Below, one piece after another: positions 35,101-42,708 of a stretch of DNA of 64,000 bases. The translations under genes were made by a program, and so were the position numbers. Each line of letters opens with the position of its first letter. The stretch's first letter is position 1. The DNA lies in NCBI RefSeq assembly GCF_023887685.1, contig NZ_JAMWMR010000006.1:62001-126000 (forward strand), read 5' to 3'. This stretch comes from Streptomyces macrolidinus (GTDB lineage: Bacteria > Actinomycetota > Actinomycetes > Streptomycetales > Streptomycetaceae). The notes below the pieces were generated by a model. The model was not told the origin of the DNA. It did no database searches and saw only the letters and a list, made by a program, of their open reading frames with translations.

Positions 35101-36277
35101 GGCCCCCTCCGCCGACACCCGCAGGGCACCGGCCAAGGGCTTCATCGACGGCAAGCTCTACGCCGTCGGCGGATGGAGCCCCTCCGCCAGCCCCGACACC
35201 AAGCTGGAGATCTACGACCCCTCGTCCGACAAGTGGACCACCGGCGCCGACATCCCCCGCGCCTACGGAGGTTCGGCCAGCGCGGTCCTCAAGGGCAAGC
35301 TCTACGTGGTCGGCGGCTGCACCGCCTACACCTGCGGCACGTCGGACGCCTACGCCTACGACGCGTCCACCGACAGTTGGTCGGCGATCGCCCCGTACCC
35401 CGAGTCCGTCTCCTGGAGCGCCTGCGGCGGAATCGGCGACATGCTCTACTGCGCCGGGGGCACGAACGACTCCGGCACCACACGGCACGGCTATGCCTAC
35501 GACCCCTCGTCGGACAGTTGGTCACCCATCGCCGACCTGCCGACCGACCTGTGGGGCTCGTCCTACACCGCCGCGAACGGACTGCTGCTCACCAGCGGAG
35601 GCGTCGTCGACACGAGCAGCGCCATCACCAACCAGGGCTTCGCCTTCGACCCGGTGGCCGGGACCTGGAGCAACCTGCCCAATGCCAACATCGCGGTCTA
35701 CCGCGGCGGTGGCGCCCCCGGCTTCTACAGCGTCGGCGGCAACCCCGGCGATCCGGTCCCCGTCGCGGCTGTCCAGGTGCTGCCCGGGTACGACCAGGCA
35801 GGCAGCGACGTGACCTGGCTCTCCCTCGGGACCCAGCAGGCGACCCTGGCACCGGGGGCCAGCACCACCGTGGTGGTCACCCTGGACGCCTCGGCCGCCG
35901 ACATCACCCAGCCCGGCGACTACACCACGAAGCTGGGTGTGCGCACCGACACCCCGTACAAGGTCTCCGCGATCCCGGTGACGATGCACGTCAACCCGCC
36001 GAAGACCTGGGGCAAGTACGCCGGGACCGTCCTCGGCGCCGACGGCAAGGGCGGGACAGTACCGCTCGCCGGGGCCACGGTCCAGATCGACAGTTGGGCG
36101 TCGAGCTACACCCTGAAGACCGGCAAGGACGGCAGCTACGCCCTCTGGCTGGACACCCGCAACAACCCGCTCACCGTGATCGTGGCCAAGGACGGCTACC
36201 AGCCGACCACCACCACGGTGAAGATCGTGAAGGGAGCGACGACGACGGGCGACTTCACGCTCAAGAAGTCGACCTGA
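32117..36277 (+). CDS. Secreted S53 (sedolisin/kumamolisin-type) peptidase with multidomain C-terminus
   Basis: A 1386-residue exported protein. An Arg-rich signal peptide (FRRRYRRRTPPRPAVVASAV) with cleavage near TAAGA-Q leads to an S53 catalytic domain (about 80-430): Glu167 and Asp171 in GEISLDLDMA, Ser352 in GGTSASAPIIAG, and the SSGDSDYG oxyanion region. It lacks the long sedolisin propeptide. Then follow carboxypeptidase-regulatory-like domains (about 435-620), a choice-of-anchor-J/MAM-like domain (about 625-770), another such repeat, about five Kelch repeats (about 960-1230, e.g. GKLYAVGGWSPSASPDTKLE) and a final carboxypeptidase-regulatory-like domain. The TTG at 32117 follows AGAGGAGT; an in-frame ATG at 32099 lacks a ribosome-binding site. 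A strong terminator follows. Confidence 0.9.
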   Translation: MHTPRLFRRRYRRRTPPRPAVVASAVIAVLGAGLPLATAAGAQPSAAPKDAEPSVEQVCGTPKPGDVTCLALHRTDLAGTKGVRSAAPSGWGASDLRSAYNLPNGGGAGRTIAIVDAFDNPTAEADLAVYRAQFGLPECTTANGCFRKVDQRGGTDYPTASSEWAGEISLDLDMASAAAPGAHILLVEADSAGFEDMGAAVDQAVAMGAQYVSNSYGSGYSSTPGSGEDPSEVTELDAHYNHPGVAMVASSGDSDYGVSYPAASQYVTAVGGTALKKDTATARGWSESVWHNSTGGPGSGCSMYEPKPAFQTDTGCDMRSVADVSAVADPLTGVAVYQTYGGGGWGVYGGTSASAPIIAGVYAAAGAPAPGSYPNAYPYQTPSALNDVTSGANGSCTPSYLCTAGPGYDGPTGLGTPNGLAAFRSGPHGEISGTVTDGAGAPLAGAAIEAGDFRATTDADGHYSLTVTPGTYDVTAAAYGYRSGRTTGVVVAEGGSVTESFSLDAVARRTVTGKVTDGSGHGWPLYAAITVDGMPGGPVFTDPYTGTYELQLPVDRTYTLDIAARYPGYQAVSKDVTATSSAQTVNVAVPVDPDAGTAVGYKLERTGTTEPFDSTTAPPSGWSVVNADGTDGGWDFSDPRPRNNHTGGSGAFAMVDSDLLGSNKSQDSSLISPVYDLSGLSAPEIAFDTDYLGHDGQSASVDITTDGGTTWTSVWTRTSTLTGPAHVEIPLTKYAGASSVKLRFHFAATWGWWWQVDNVHVGDRTYVPVTGGLVAGTVTDANTGDGVDGATVTNTDASGQSAVTAATPDDPELGGGFYWMFSDTVGKHAFTAEKDKYTSGDKTVRVAADSTTESDHALKAGQLVLSPATVDKTLAWSATGTQKLTVKNTGGAPATFDLSKGTGGFQTQAAHGAPLQRVKGEYSPLPDATPGTGAKATSTAAGDAWQPVANLPQRLQDNAVAANDGKLYSAFGFNGSKASTALYAYDPDSGAWSELAPSADTRRAPAKGFIDGKLYAVGGWSPSASPDTKLEIYDPSSDKWTTGADIPRAYGGSASAVLKGKLYVVGGCTAYTCGTSDAYAYDASTDSWSAIAPYPESVSWSACGGIGDMLYCAGGTNDSGTTRHGYAYDPSSDSWSPIADLPTDLWGSSYTAANGLLLTSGGVVDTSSAITNQGFAFDPVAGTWSNLPNANIAVYRGGGAPGFYSVGGNPGDPVPVAAVQVLPGYDQAGSDVTWLSLGTQQATLAPGASTTVVVTLDASAADITQPGDYTTKLGVRTDTPYKVSAIPVTMHVNPPKTWGKYAGTVLGADGKGGTVPLAGATVQIDSWASSYTLKTGKDGSYALWLDTRNNPLTVIVAKDGYQPTTTTVKIVKGATTTGDFTLKKST

Positions 36278-36311
36278 TCAGCACCCCCGCCACCGGTACC
36301 ACCCTGTTCCA

Positions 36312-36347
36312 CCCGTGCGGGCCGATCGGCGGATCGGCCCGCACGGG
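36312..36347 (+). terminator. Strong hairpin terminator after the S53 peptidase gene
   Basis: Perfect 16-bp stem (CCCGTGCGGGCCGATC at 36312-36327 with its complement at 36332-36347) and a 4-nt loop, 34 bp after the stop codon. Confidence 0.9.
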
Positions 36348-36364
36348 CTGTCCCACGACAGGCG

Positions 36365-36580
36365 TCATTCATGCGCGATCGCCGCCGAGCCGACCACCAC
36401 GGCGACGATCGTGCCCCACGGGATCGCCAGGGCCTTCATGCCCTTCAGCGCGAGGACCTGTTGGGTGCACACGCCCCAGACGAGTCCGAGAGCCAGGCCG
36501 AGCAGTGCGCCGAAGACGGCGATCTGGTGGTGCACCAGCTTCTTGTAGTCGGCCTGGTCGCGGACCTGGACTTGGGGGTA
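36365..36580 (-). pseudogene. 5'-truncated small membrane protein gene next to the IS remnant
   Basis: On the minus strand the frame ending TGA at 36367-36365 encodes about 70 residues with two clear membrane helices (IAVFGALLGLALGLVWGVCT and ALAIPWGTIVAVVVGSAAIA) preceded by VRDQADYKKLVHH. No ATG, GTG or TTG with a ribosome-binding site precedes the first helix except a GTG just before HHQ. Upstream the sequence runs into transposase remnant DNA and the sensible frame changes near 36580. The 5' end therefore appears lost or frameshifted by the adjacent insertion. Function unknown; a 56-residue protein from the internal GTG is an alternative. Confidence 0.55.
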
Positions 36581-36599
36581 CCGGCGTCCCCGTCGTAAC

Positions 36600-37060
36600 G
36601 GCCTTGTCGGCCCTGTTCGGGCCGAACTTGGGATGAGCGCATCTCAAGGCTGCTCTGGCGTGCGCCTTGGAGCGGGCGTTGTTGCTGTTCGATGTACTGG
36701 CGGACGCTCGCCAGTGGTGCTCCGCCACGGGAGGCGGAGAAGTACGAGGGTGACCGTAGGTGCCCGTGTGTGATGGCGTGGTTGGTGTGGCCGGTGAATT
36801 CCTGGCGTATCCGGCGGGGCGGAGACGCCTTTGAGGCTGTTGGCCGGCTTGGAGACGGCGGCCTTGGGCGGGCGGTGCACCAGGAGGTGGGCGTGAACGC
36901 GTTCGCCGTGAACTCCTTCAGCTCCGCCTCAAAGTCCTCACACGCCTTGCGCATGCCCCCTTCGCAGCGTGTCGGCATCTCGTCGTTGAAGACTCCATGC
37001 CGGTACTTCGTCACGGAGACCACGTGCACATGCACCGCCGAACCAACGTGCCAGCCCGCA
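36600..37060 (-). pseudogene. tnpA: Decayed IS200/IS605-family transposase tnpA
   Basis: The minus strand encodes recognisable TnpA (Y1 HUH transposase) segments in two alternating frames. VHVVSVTKYRHGVFNDEM and KACEDFEAELKEF are in one frame. The HUH motif VHAHLLVHRPPKAAVSKPAN and SLKGVSAPP are in the next (about 36900-36820). RRIRQEF, SPSYFSASRGGAP and the catalytic-Tyr helix SVRQYIEQQQRP are back in the first. Two compensating frameshifts thus inactivate it. IS200/IS605 elements move as single-stranded circles without target duplication. It is read divergently from the tnpB remnant that follows at higher coordinates. Confidence 0.75.
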
Positions 37061-37237
37061 ACGTCCTGTTCGAGGGACGTCGCATCGTCGCCGCCGGACG
37101 GGCGGAGACGCCAAACGCCTGTGGAGCGCCGGTAAGACGGGCACACGTGCCCGCGCAGCGCGGTGAAGCAGGAAGCCCCCGGATGGGTCAGCCGACCCAG
37201 GCCGGAATTCCTGGACTTCAGGCCAGGGAGCACGTCA
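37060..37237 (+). mobile_element. IS605-type tnpB 3' remnant and right end
   Basis: The plus strand shows the typical 3' end of a Streptomyces IS605/IS1341 tnpB gene: IVAAGRAETPNACGAPVRR in one frame and SAVKQEAPG in another, followed by the short right-end hairpin CCTGG (37210-37214) / CCAGG (37223-37227) and the end GAGCACGTCAA. Nearly all of tnpB is missing, so the element is a deleted remnant. Its right end coincides with the stop codon of bioD on the other strand. The assignment rests on recalled family patterns and is moderate. Confidence 0.5.
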
Positions 37238-37975
37238 ACGCATCGCCCCGTACGCACACACGTCGAGCCCCGCGCCGCCCGGCGCCGCCCCCTCCCACCT
37301 CCCGCCCAGCCGCGGCGCCAGCCAACCGGGCGCCCCCGCGCGGAAGTCGGCCGGCGCGAGGGCGCCGACACCCGCGGGCAGCATGCCCAGCAACGGCGCT
37401 CCCGCCACCACCGGAAGGTCCACGAGGTTGCACCGTGCCGCGAGATCGGCCTCCTGGGGCCAGCTCCCGATGACCACCCCTGCCAAGTCCAGCCCCTGAC
37501 CGCGGAGTTCACGAGACGTCAGCTCCGTCGCGTTGAGCGTGCCCAGGCCTGCCGCCGCCACCACCACGACCGGCGCTCCCAGCAACCGCGCCGCGTCCGC
37601 CAGCGTGCCGCCCTCCTCGTCGAACCGGACGAGCAGCCCGCCCGCGCCCTCGACGAGGACCAGATCGTGCGCGGTGGCCAGTTCGGCGGCCACGCGTGCC
37701 ACCTCGTGCGGCCGTACGGGCGACATCCCGGCCCGCCGGGCTGCCGTCGCGGGCGCCAACGGCTCGGGATAGCGGGCGAGTTCGACCGTGGTGAGCGCCC
37801 CCGACAGCCGGGTCGCCTCCTCCGCGTCCCCGCGCTCGCCCGGCCCCACGCCCGTCTGCGCGGGCTTGAGCACGGCCACGGACCGCCCCGCCGCGACGGC
37901 CACCGCGGCGACGGCAGCGGTCGTGACCGTCTTGCCGACCTCCGTACCCGTCCCCGTGATCACCAGTACCGACAT
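37235..37975 (-). CDS. bioD: Dethiobiotin synthetase
   Basis: A 246-residue ATP-dependent carboxylase that closes the ureido ring of dethiobiotin from DAPA and CO2. The P-loop VITGTGTEVGKTVTTAAVA is at the N-terminus, followed by VLKPAQTGV, VLVEGAGGLLVRF and the nucleotide-binding VVIGSWP. Start MSVLVITGTGTEVGKT at 37975, 3 bp after the bioA stop. It is the last gene of the bioB-bioA-bioD operon. The C-terminal residues LDVCAYGAMR and the TGA lie at the junction with an IS605-type right end, so the final residues may have been altered by the insertion. Confidence 0.95.
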   Translation of the reverse strand: MSVLVITGTGTEVGKTVTTAAVAAVAVAAGRSVAVLKPAQTGVGPGERGDAEEATRLSGALTTVELARYPEPLAPATAARRAGMSPVRPHEVARVAAELATAHDLVLVEGAGGLLVRFDEEGGTLADAARLLGAPVVVVAAAGLGTLNATELTSRELRGQGLDLAGVVIGSWPQEADLAARCNLVDLPVVAGAPLLGMLPAGVGALAPADFRAGAPGWLAPRLGGRWEGAAPGGAGLDVCAYGAMR

Positions 37976-37978
37976 GTG

Positions 37979-39259
37979 TCATCCCTCCCGCGCCGCCGCG
38001 CACACCGCGCGGGCGATCCGTGCCACGTCCGCGTCCTCGGTCACGTACGGCGGCATCGTGTAGACGAGGTCGCGGAACGGCCGCAGCCACACGCCCTCGC
38101 GCACCGCGGCCCGCGTCGCCGCCGCCATGTCCACCGGGTGGTCGAGCTGGACGACCCCGATCGCGCCGAGGACCCGTACGTCCCGCACCCCGGGCAGGGC
38201 CGCCGCCTCGGCGAGTCCCTTCCGCAGCCCCTTCTCGATCCGCCCGACCCGCGAGGCCCAGTCCTGGTCGCGCAGCAGGCCGAGCGAGGCGCAGGACACG
38301 GCGGCGGCCAGCGGGTTGCCCATGAAGGTGGGGCCGTGCGCGAGCACCGGCACCTCGCCCCGGGAGATCCCCTCGGCCACCCGAGGCGTGCACAGCGCCG
38401 CCGCCATGGTGAGGTACCCACCCGTCAACGCCTTGCCCACGCACATCACGTCCGGCGTCACCGCCGCGTGGTCCGCGGCGAACAGCGCGCCGGTCCGCCC
38501 GAAGCCCGTGGCGATCTCGTCGAAGACGAGCAGCACGTCCTGCGCGTCGCACACCTCGCGCAACACCCGCAGATAGGCGGGGGAGTGGAACCGCATCCCG
38601 CCCGCGCCCTGCACCACCGGTTCGACCACCACCGCGGCCAGTTCGTCCGCGTGCCGCTCGACCATCGCCCGCAGATGGTCCGCGTACGCCTCCTCGTACG
38701 CGGCCGGTGGTGCCTCCGCGAACAGTTGCCGGGGCAGGACACCCCGCCACAGCTCGTGCATCCCGCCCTCGGGGTCGCACACGGACATCGGATGCCAGGT
38801 GTCCCCGTGGTAGCCGCCGCGCCAGGTCAGCAGGCGCTGCTTGCCGGGGCGGCCGAGCGAACGCCAGTACTGCACACACATCTTGAGCGCGACCTCGACC
38901 GCGACCGAGCCGGAGTCCGCGAGGAAGACATGCTCAAGGCCCTCGGGGGACATGTCGACCAGGAGCTTGGCGAGCCGGACGGCGGGCTCGTGCGTGAGCC
39001 CGCCGAACATCACATGGCTCATCCGCTCCATCTGGGTGCGCACGGCGCCGTTGAGCACGGGGTGGTTGTAGCCGTGGATCGCCGACCACCAGGACGACAT
39101 GCCGTCGACCAACTCGCCGCCGCCGTCCGCGAGTCGCAGCCGCACACCGCTCGCCGACTCCACGACGAGCGGCTCCTGACGTCCGGGCATGGGACCGTAC
39201 GGATGCCAGACATGCCGCCGGTCCAGCGTCAGTAGCTCCTCCAGGGGCAGGTCAGGCAT
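37979..39259 (-). CDS. bioA: Adenosylmethionine-8-amino-7-oxononanoate aminotransferase
   Basis: A 426-residue PLP enzyme that converts KAPA to DAPA with S-adenosylmethionine as amino donor. Diagnostic parts are [11 protein letters not shown] at the N-terminus, [36 protein letters not shown], the cofactor Asp in [13 protein letters not shown] and the Schiff-base Lys in [14 protein letters not shown]. The ATG at 39259 overlaps the end of bioB by 8 bases, and bioD begins 3 bp after its stop; the three genes form one transcript. Confidence 0.96.
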   Translation of the reverse strand: MPDLPLEELLTLDRRHVWHPYGPMPGRQEPLVVESASGVRLRLADGGGELVDGMSSWWSAIHGYNHPVLNGAVRTQMERMSHVMFGGLTHEPAVRLAKLLVDMSPEGLEHVFLADSGSVAVEVALKMCVQYWRSLGRPGKQRLLTWRGGYHGDTWHPMSVCDPEGGMHELWRGVLPRQLFAEAPPAAYEEAYADHLRAMVERHADELAAVVVEPVVQGAGGMRFHSPAYLRVLREVCDAQDVLLVFDEIATGFGRTGALFAADHAAVTPDVMCVGKALTGGYLTMAAALCTPRVAEGISRGEVPVLAHGPTFMGNPLAAAVSCASLGLLRDQDWASRVGRIEKGLRKGLAEAAALPGVRDVRVLGAIGVVQLDHPVDMAAATRAAVREGVWLRPFRDLVYTMPPYVTEDADVARIARAVCAAAREG

Positions 39260-40406
39260 TGGGCGCGAGATCCGTTCCGGCACCCCGGCGCCGTACGGCG
39301 ACCAGATCCGTACGCGCCTGACCCGCCTGCGCGTCGGAGGCGGCGGAAGCACAACCACCGCCGCCGCCCTCGGCGTTCTCCTGAGATCCGCACCGGCCCG
39401 CCGCCCGATGCGCCGGCAGCGTCACCTGCTCCATGCCCTCCACCTCGAACCCGGCGTCCGCGATCATCTCCAGATCGGCGCGGCCCGCCTGGCCCTCGCT
39501 GGTGAGGTAGTCACCGAGGAAGATCGAGTTGGCGAGATGCAGGGCCAGCGGCTGCAGCGTCCGCAGGTGCACCTCACGCCCGCCCGCGACCCGCACCTCG
39601 ACATCCGGGCACACGAACCGCACCATCGCCAGGATGCGCAGACACCGCTGCGGGGTCAGGTTCCACTCCTTCCCGAGCGGCGTGCCCTCGAAGGGGATCA
39701 GGAAGTTGACCGGGACCGAGTCCGGGTCCAGGGCACGCAGCGCGAACACCACGTCCACCAGGTCCTCGTCGCTCTCGCCCATGCCCGCGATCAGCCCCGA
39801 GCAGGGGGACAGCCCGGCCGCGTGCGCCTTGCGCACGGTGTCGACCCGGTCGGCGTAGGTGTGGGTGGTGGTGATGTCGTCGTAGGTCGCCTCGGACGTG
39901 TTCAGGTTGTGGTTGTACGCGTCCGCACCCGCGGCGCGCAGCCGCTCGGCCTGGCCGTCGGTGAGCAGGCCCAGACAGGCGCACACCTCGACGCCCTCGT
40001 TCCGCTCCTTGATCGTCCGGATCGTCTCGGAGACCCGCTCCACGTCCCGGTCGGTGGGCCCCCGGCCGCTCGCCACCAGACAGACCCGCTTGGCTCCGCC
40101 CGCGACACCGGCCGCCGCGGCCTTCGAGGCGTCGTCCGGCCCCAGCCAGGTGTACTTGAGGATGTCCGCCTTGGAGCCGAGCCGCTGGGAGCAGTAGGAG
40201 CAGTCCTCGGGGCACAGACCGGACTTCAGGTTGACGAGATAGCTGAGCTTCACCCGTCGCCCGAACCAGTGACGGCGCACCTTGCCGGCCGCCGCCACCA
40301 CATCGAGTACGTCGTCATCGGACGTGGCGAGAACGGCGAGCGCCTCCTCGCGGGACGGCGCTTCACCGCGCAGGCCCTTGTCCACCAGCGTGTTCAGCAG
40401 GTTCAT
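39252..40406 (-). CDS. bioB: Biotin synthase
   Basis: A 384-residue radical-SAM enzyme inserting sulfur into dethiobiotin. The radical-SAM cluster [11 protein letters not shown] (CxxxCxxC) is present, with [30 protein letters not shown] and the conserved FEGTPL and GRE segments. The C-terminal about 50 residues ([13 protein letters not shown] region) form an actinobacterial low-complexity extension. The ATG at 40406 starts [18 protein letters not shown]. It is the first gene of the operon with bioA and bioD and is divergent from bioF. Confidence 0.96.
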   Translation of the reverse strand: MNLLNTLVDKGLRGEAPSREEALAVLATSDDDVLDVVAAAGKVRRHWFGRRVKLSYLVNLKSGLCPEDCSYCSQRLGSKADILKYTWLGPDDASKAAAAGVAGGAKRVCLVASGRGPTDRDVERVSETIRTIKERNEGVEVCACLGLLTDGQAERLRAAGADAYNHNLNTSEATYDDITTTHTYADRVDTVRKAHAAGLSPCSGLIAGMGESDEDLVDVVFALRALDPDSVPVNFLIPFEGTPLGKEWNLTPQRCLRILAMVRFVCPDVEVRVAGGREVHLRTLQPLALHLANSIFLGDYLTSEGQAGRADLEMIADAGFEVEGMEQVTLPAHRAAGRCGSQENAEGGGGGCASAASDAQAGQARTDLVAVRRRGAGTDLAPNA

Positions 40407-40553
40407 GGGAGCCGATCCTGTCCTACGGGGATGCCTCGGGCCAAGGAGACTTCGCACAACAGACGCCGTTCGACGTGTGAGGTATTGCCACATCCTGGGC
40501 GGTGTGTCCGAACGCTAGGGTCTGTGGACTGCCCACAAACACCCGGAGGTTCC
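40407..40553. promoter_or_regulatory. Divergent biotin promoter region
   Basis: 147 bp between bioB and bioF. A short inverted repeat TGTGG-N5-CCACA lies at 40523-40537, just upstream of the bioF ribosome-binding site CGGAGG (40543-40548). No convincing match to a published biotin operator was recognised. Joint regulation of both operons from here is expected but not shown. Confidence 0.45.
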
Positions 40554-41708
40554 ATGGCGTTCGGCTGGATCGAGGAGCAGGCGCGGGCGCGCCGCCGGGC
40601 CGGGCTCGTCCGGGCCCTGCGCCCGCGCGCCGCGGACTGTCCGCTGCTCGACCTCGCGAGCAACGACTACCTCGGCCTCGCCCGCCACCCCGAGGTCATC
40701 GAGGGCGCCGCGTCGGCGGCCCGACGGTGGGGCGGTGGCGCCACCGGCTCCCGGCTCGTCACCGGGACCACGGAGGCGCACGCCCGACTGGAGCGCGAAC
40801 TCGCCGAGTTCTGCGGCTTCGACGCGGCCCTCGTCTTCTCCTCCGGGTACGCGGCCAATCTCGCGGCGCTCTCCGCGCTCGCCCCGCACGGCTCCCTGAT
40901 CGTCTCCGACGCGGGCAACCACGCCTCGCTCATCGACGGCTGCCGCCTCGCGCGCGGCACCATCCAGGTCGTCGCCCACGCCGACCCCGAGGCCGTCCAC
41001 AAGGCCCTGCACACGCACCGGGGACCCGCCGTCATGGTCACCGACGCGGTCTTCTCGGTGGACGGCGACGCGGCTCCGCTGGCTCGACTGGCCGCCGTCT
41101 GCCGGGAGTCCGGAGCCGGGATGGTCGTCGACGACGCGCATGGCCTGGGCGTCCTCGGGCCCGGCGGCCGGGGTGCTGCGCACGCGGCGGGGCTCGCGGG
41201 CGCGCCGGACGCCGTGGTGACGGTGACGTTGTCGAAGGCGCTGGGCAGCCAGGGCGGTGCGGTGCTCGGCCCGGCGCCGGTGATCGACCATCTCGTCAAC
41301 ACGGCCCGGACGTTCATCTTCGACACCGGGCTCGCCCCGGCCGCCACCGGAGCGGCCCTCGCGGCGCTGCGCGTGCTGCGCCGCGAGCCCGAGCGCGCCG
41401 CACGGGCCCGTACGGTGGCGGCGACCCTGCACGCCCGCCTCGCGGCCGAGGGCCACGAGGCGGTGCGGCCGGACGCCGCCGTCGTCTCGGTGCGGGCGCC
41501 CTCCCCTCAGCAGGCCGTGGCATGGGCGGCCGACTGCCGGGCGGCGGGCGTCGCCGTCGGCTGCTTCCGCCCGCCGTCGGTGCCCGACGGCGTGTCACGG
41601 CTGCGTCTGACCGCCCGCGCGGACCTCACCGACGAGCAGATCGAGCACGCCGTACGCGTGATCGGTGAGGCATGCCCCGTGACCCGGCGTACGGCGTCCA
41701 CAAGGTGA
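40554..41708 (+). CDS. bioF: 8-amino-7-oxononanoate synthase
   Basis: A 384-residue PLP-dependent alpha-oxoamine synthase that joins pimeloyl thioester and alanine in biotin synthesis. Typical parts are LLDLASNDYLGLARHPEVIE, GGGATGSRLVTGTTEAHARL, the cofactor segment VVDDAHGLGVLGPGGRG and the Schiff-base Lys in VTLSKALGSQGG. The ATG at 40554 has CGGAGG 5 bp before it. It is separate from, and divergent to, bioBAD. Pimeloyl-supplying genes (bioC/bioH, bioW) are not in this window. Confidence 0.95.
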   Translation: MAFGWIEEQARARRRAGLVRALRPRAADCPLLDLASNDYLGLARHPEVIEGAASAARRWGGGATGSRLVTGTTEAHARLERELAEFCGFDAALVFSSGYAANLAALSALAPHGSLIVSDAGNHASLIDGCRLARGTIQVVAHADPEAVHKALHTHRGPAVMVTDAVFSVDGDAAPLARLAAVCRESGAGMVVDDAHGLGVLGPGGRGAAHAAGLAGAPDAVVTVTLSKALGSQGGAVLGPAPVIDHLVNTARTFIFDTGLAPAATGAALAALRVLRREPERAARARTVAATLHARLAAEGHEAVRPDAAVVSVRAPSPQQAVAWAADCRAAGVAVGCFRPPSVPDGVSRLRLTARADLTDEQIEHAVRVIGEACPVTRRTASTR

Positions 41709-41717
41709 CCGGCGGGC

Positions 41718-42191
41718 TCAGCGGACCCGCCCGTACCACACGCTCTTCGTCCAGATCTTCTGGAGCTTGACCACGTCCCCGGTCTTCGGGGAGTGCCAGA
41801 TCTTTCCCTTCCCGGCGTAGATGCCGACGTGGTAGACGTTCCGGCCCGAGTGGAAGAACACCAGGTCGCCCGCCTTGCGGTGCGACCCGGAGACATGGTG
41901 TGTCTTGTTGTACTGCGCCGAGGCGGTACGGGGCAGATGCTTGCCCGCCTTCTTGTACGCGTAGAGCGTGAGCCCGGAGCAGTCGAAGCGATGCGGTCCG
42001 CTGGCGCCCCACTGGTAGGGGGACCCCTTCTCGGCCGCCGCGACCCGCAGTGCCTTCGTCGCCACCGTGCCGGAGGCCGCGCTGGCGGTGGCTCCGGGGG
42101 CCACGATGCTGCCGCCGACGGCGGCGATGGTGAGTGCCGAGGCCGTACCGGCCCGGGTCAGCAGCGATGGGACACGATTGAGCGCAGTCAT
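41718..42191 (-). CDS. Secreted NlpC/P60 cell-wall hydrolase
   Basis: A 157-residue exported peptidoglycan hydrolase: signal peptide (about 1-40, cleavage near ASAAS), then the NlpC/P60 domain with the catalytic Cys in RFDCSGLTLYAYKKAG, the His in VYHVGIYAGKGK and the third residue region WHSPKTGDVV. It has only the catalytic domain, without LysM or coiled-coil parts. The mRNA leader carries a ydaO/yuaA-type c-di-AMP riboswitch, a control known for cell-wall hydrolase genes in Streptomyces, so expression should respond to c-di-AMP. It is convergent with bioF, with 9 bp between stop codons. Confidence 0.92.
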   Translation of the reverse strand: MTALNRVPSLLTRAGTASALTIAAVGGSIVAPGATASAASGTVATKALRVAAAEKGSPYQWGASGPHRFDCSGLTLYAYKKAGKHLPRTASAQYNKTHHVSGSHRKAGDLVFFHSGRNVYHVGIYAGKGKIWHSPKTGDVVKLQKIWTKSVWYGRVR

Positions 42192-42194
42192 GCG

Positions 42195-42365
42195 TCACCC
42201 TTCGTCAGCCGCCTGTGAAGGATGACCTGTCGGATTCGGGCTGGCGAAGTAGCCCGGCCGCTCGCGCGGCTTCACCCCAAGGACCTCCGGATCGCTCCGG
42301 TGGCCCGCCTTGCCGGGTCCTCCACTCCTGCCGATCCACTTCCGTCGACCGGTCGTCCGGGCGGC
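42195..42365 (-). ncRNA. ydaO/yuaA-type c-di-AMP riboswitch
   Basis: Read on the minus strand, the leader contains the hallmark segments of this class in the right order: GGAGGACCC (42317-42325), GATCCGGAGGTCC, TTGGGGTGAAGCCG (about 42268-42281), CCAGCCCGAATCCGACAGG (42226-42244) and, close to the gene, ACAGGCGGCTGACGAAGGG. The last includes the likely ribosome-binding site GAAGGG (42198-42203), 6 bp before the ATG. An upstream CCCTTC (42424-42429) could pair with it, so translational control is possible. Boundaries are approximate. Confidence 0.8.
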
Positions 42366-42450
42366 GGCAGGACTCGGCGTCCGCCCGGACCGCCCCGCCG
42401 AGGTGGCGGGGGCTTGTCGTCAGGAAGGGATCTTCACGCAAGGAAGTCGG

Positions 42451-42475
42451 AAAATCACAATGGAATCGTGATTTT
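42451..42475. promoter_or_regulatory. AT-rich palindrome upstream of the riboswitch
   Basis: AAAATCAC (42451-42458) and GTGATTTT (42468-42475) form a perfect 8-bp inverted repeat around 9 bases. Its low GC stands out. It is well placed to be a promoter-linked operator for the NlpC/P60 transcript. Confidence 0.5.
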
Positions 42476-42708
42476 GTGGCGTTCCTCACCACCCACCCGT
42501 TCGGGTGGACACTCCTGCGCTGGAGGGACCTTGACGGGGTGTAGGACGTCCGGACCTGCAGCGCAGCGCCCCGCGCCGCCTCACGGACAGGCGAGTCGGG
42601 CGGCTCGTCCGGGCTCACGGACGGAGGACGGCCTCCACCGCTCGGGGGTAACCCGATCGGTCCGTTTGAACGCGGACGTGTCGTGCTACGCGGCGGCTTG
42701 ACCCATCG

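Larger units (their letters stand above)
42192..42708. other. Long leader and intergenic region of the NlpC/P60 gene
   Basis: 517 bp without a supported protein gene. It contains a c-di-AMP riboswitch (about 42195-42365), a 10-bp inverted repeat GTCCGGGCGG/CCGCCCGGAC (42355-42390), a hairpin CCCCGCC/GGCGGGG (42393-42411), an AT-rich palindrome (42451-42475), and a small hairpin CCACCC/GGGTGG (42493-42508). The part from 42510 to 42708, next to the end of the clpP operon, shows nothing recognisable. Confidence 0.7.

Noticed and set aside
36445..37512. A 355-codon minus-strand frame across the IS remnant as one protein
   Set aside because: Recognisable transposase segments alternate between frames, and the start of this frame lies antisense inside bioD, so it is not a coherent gene.
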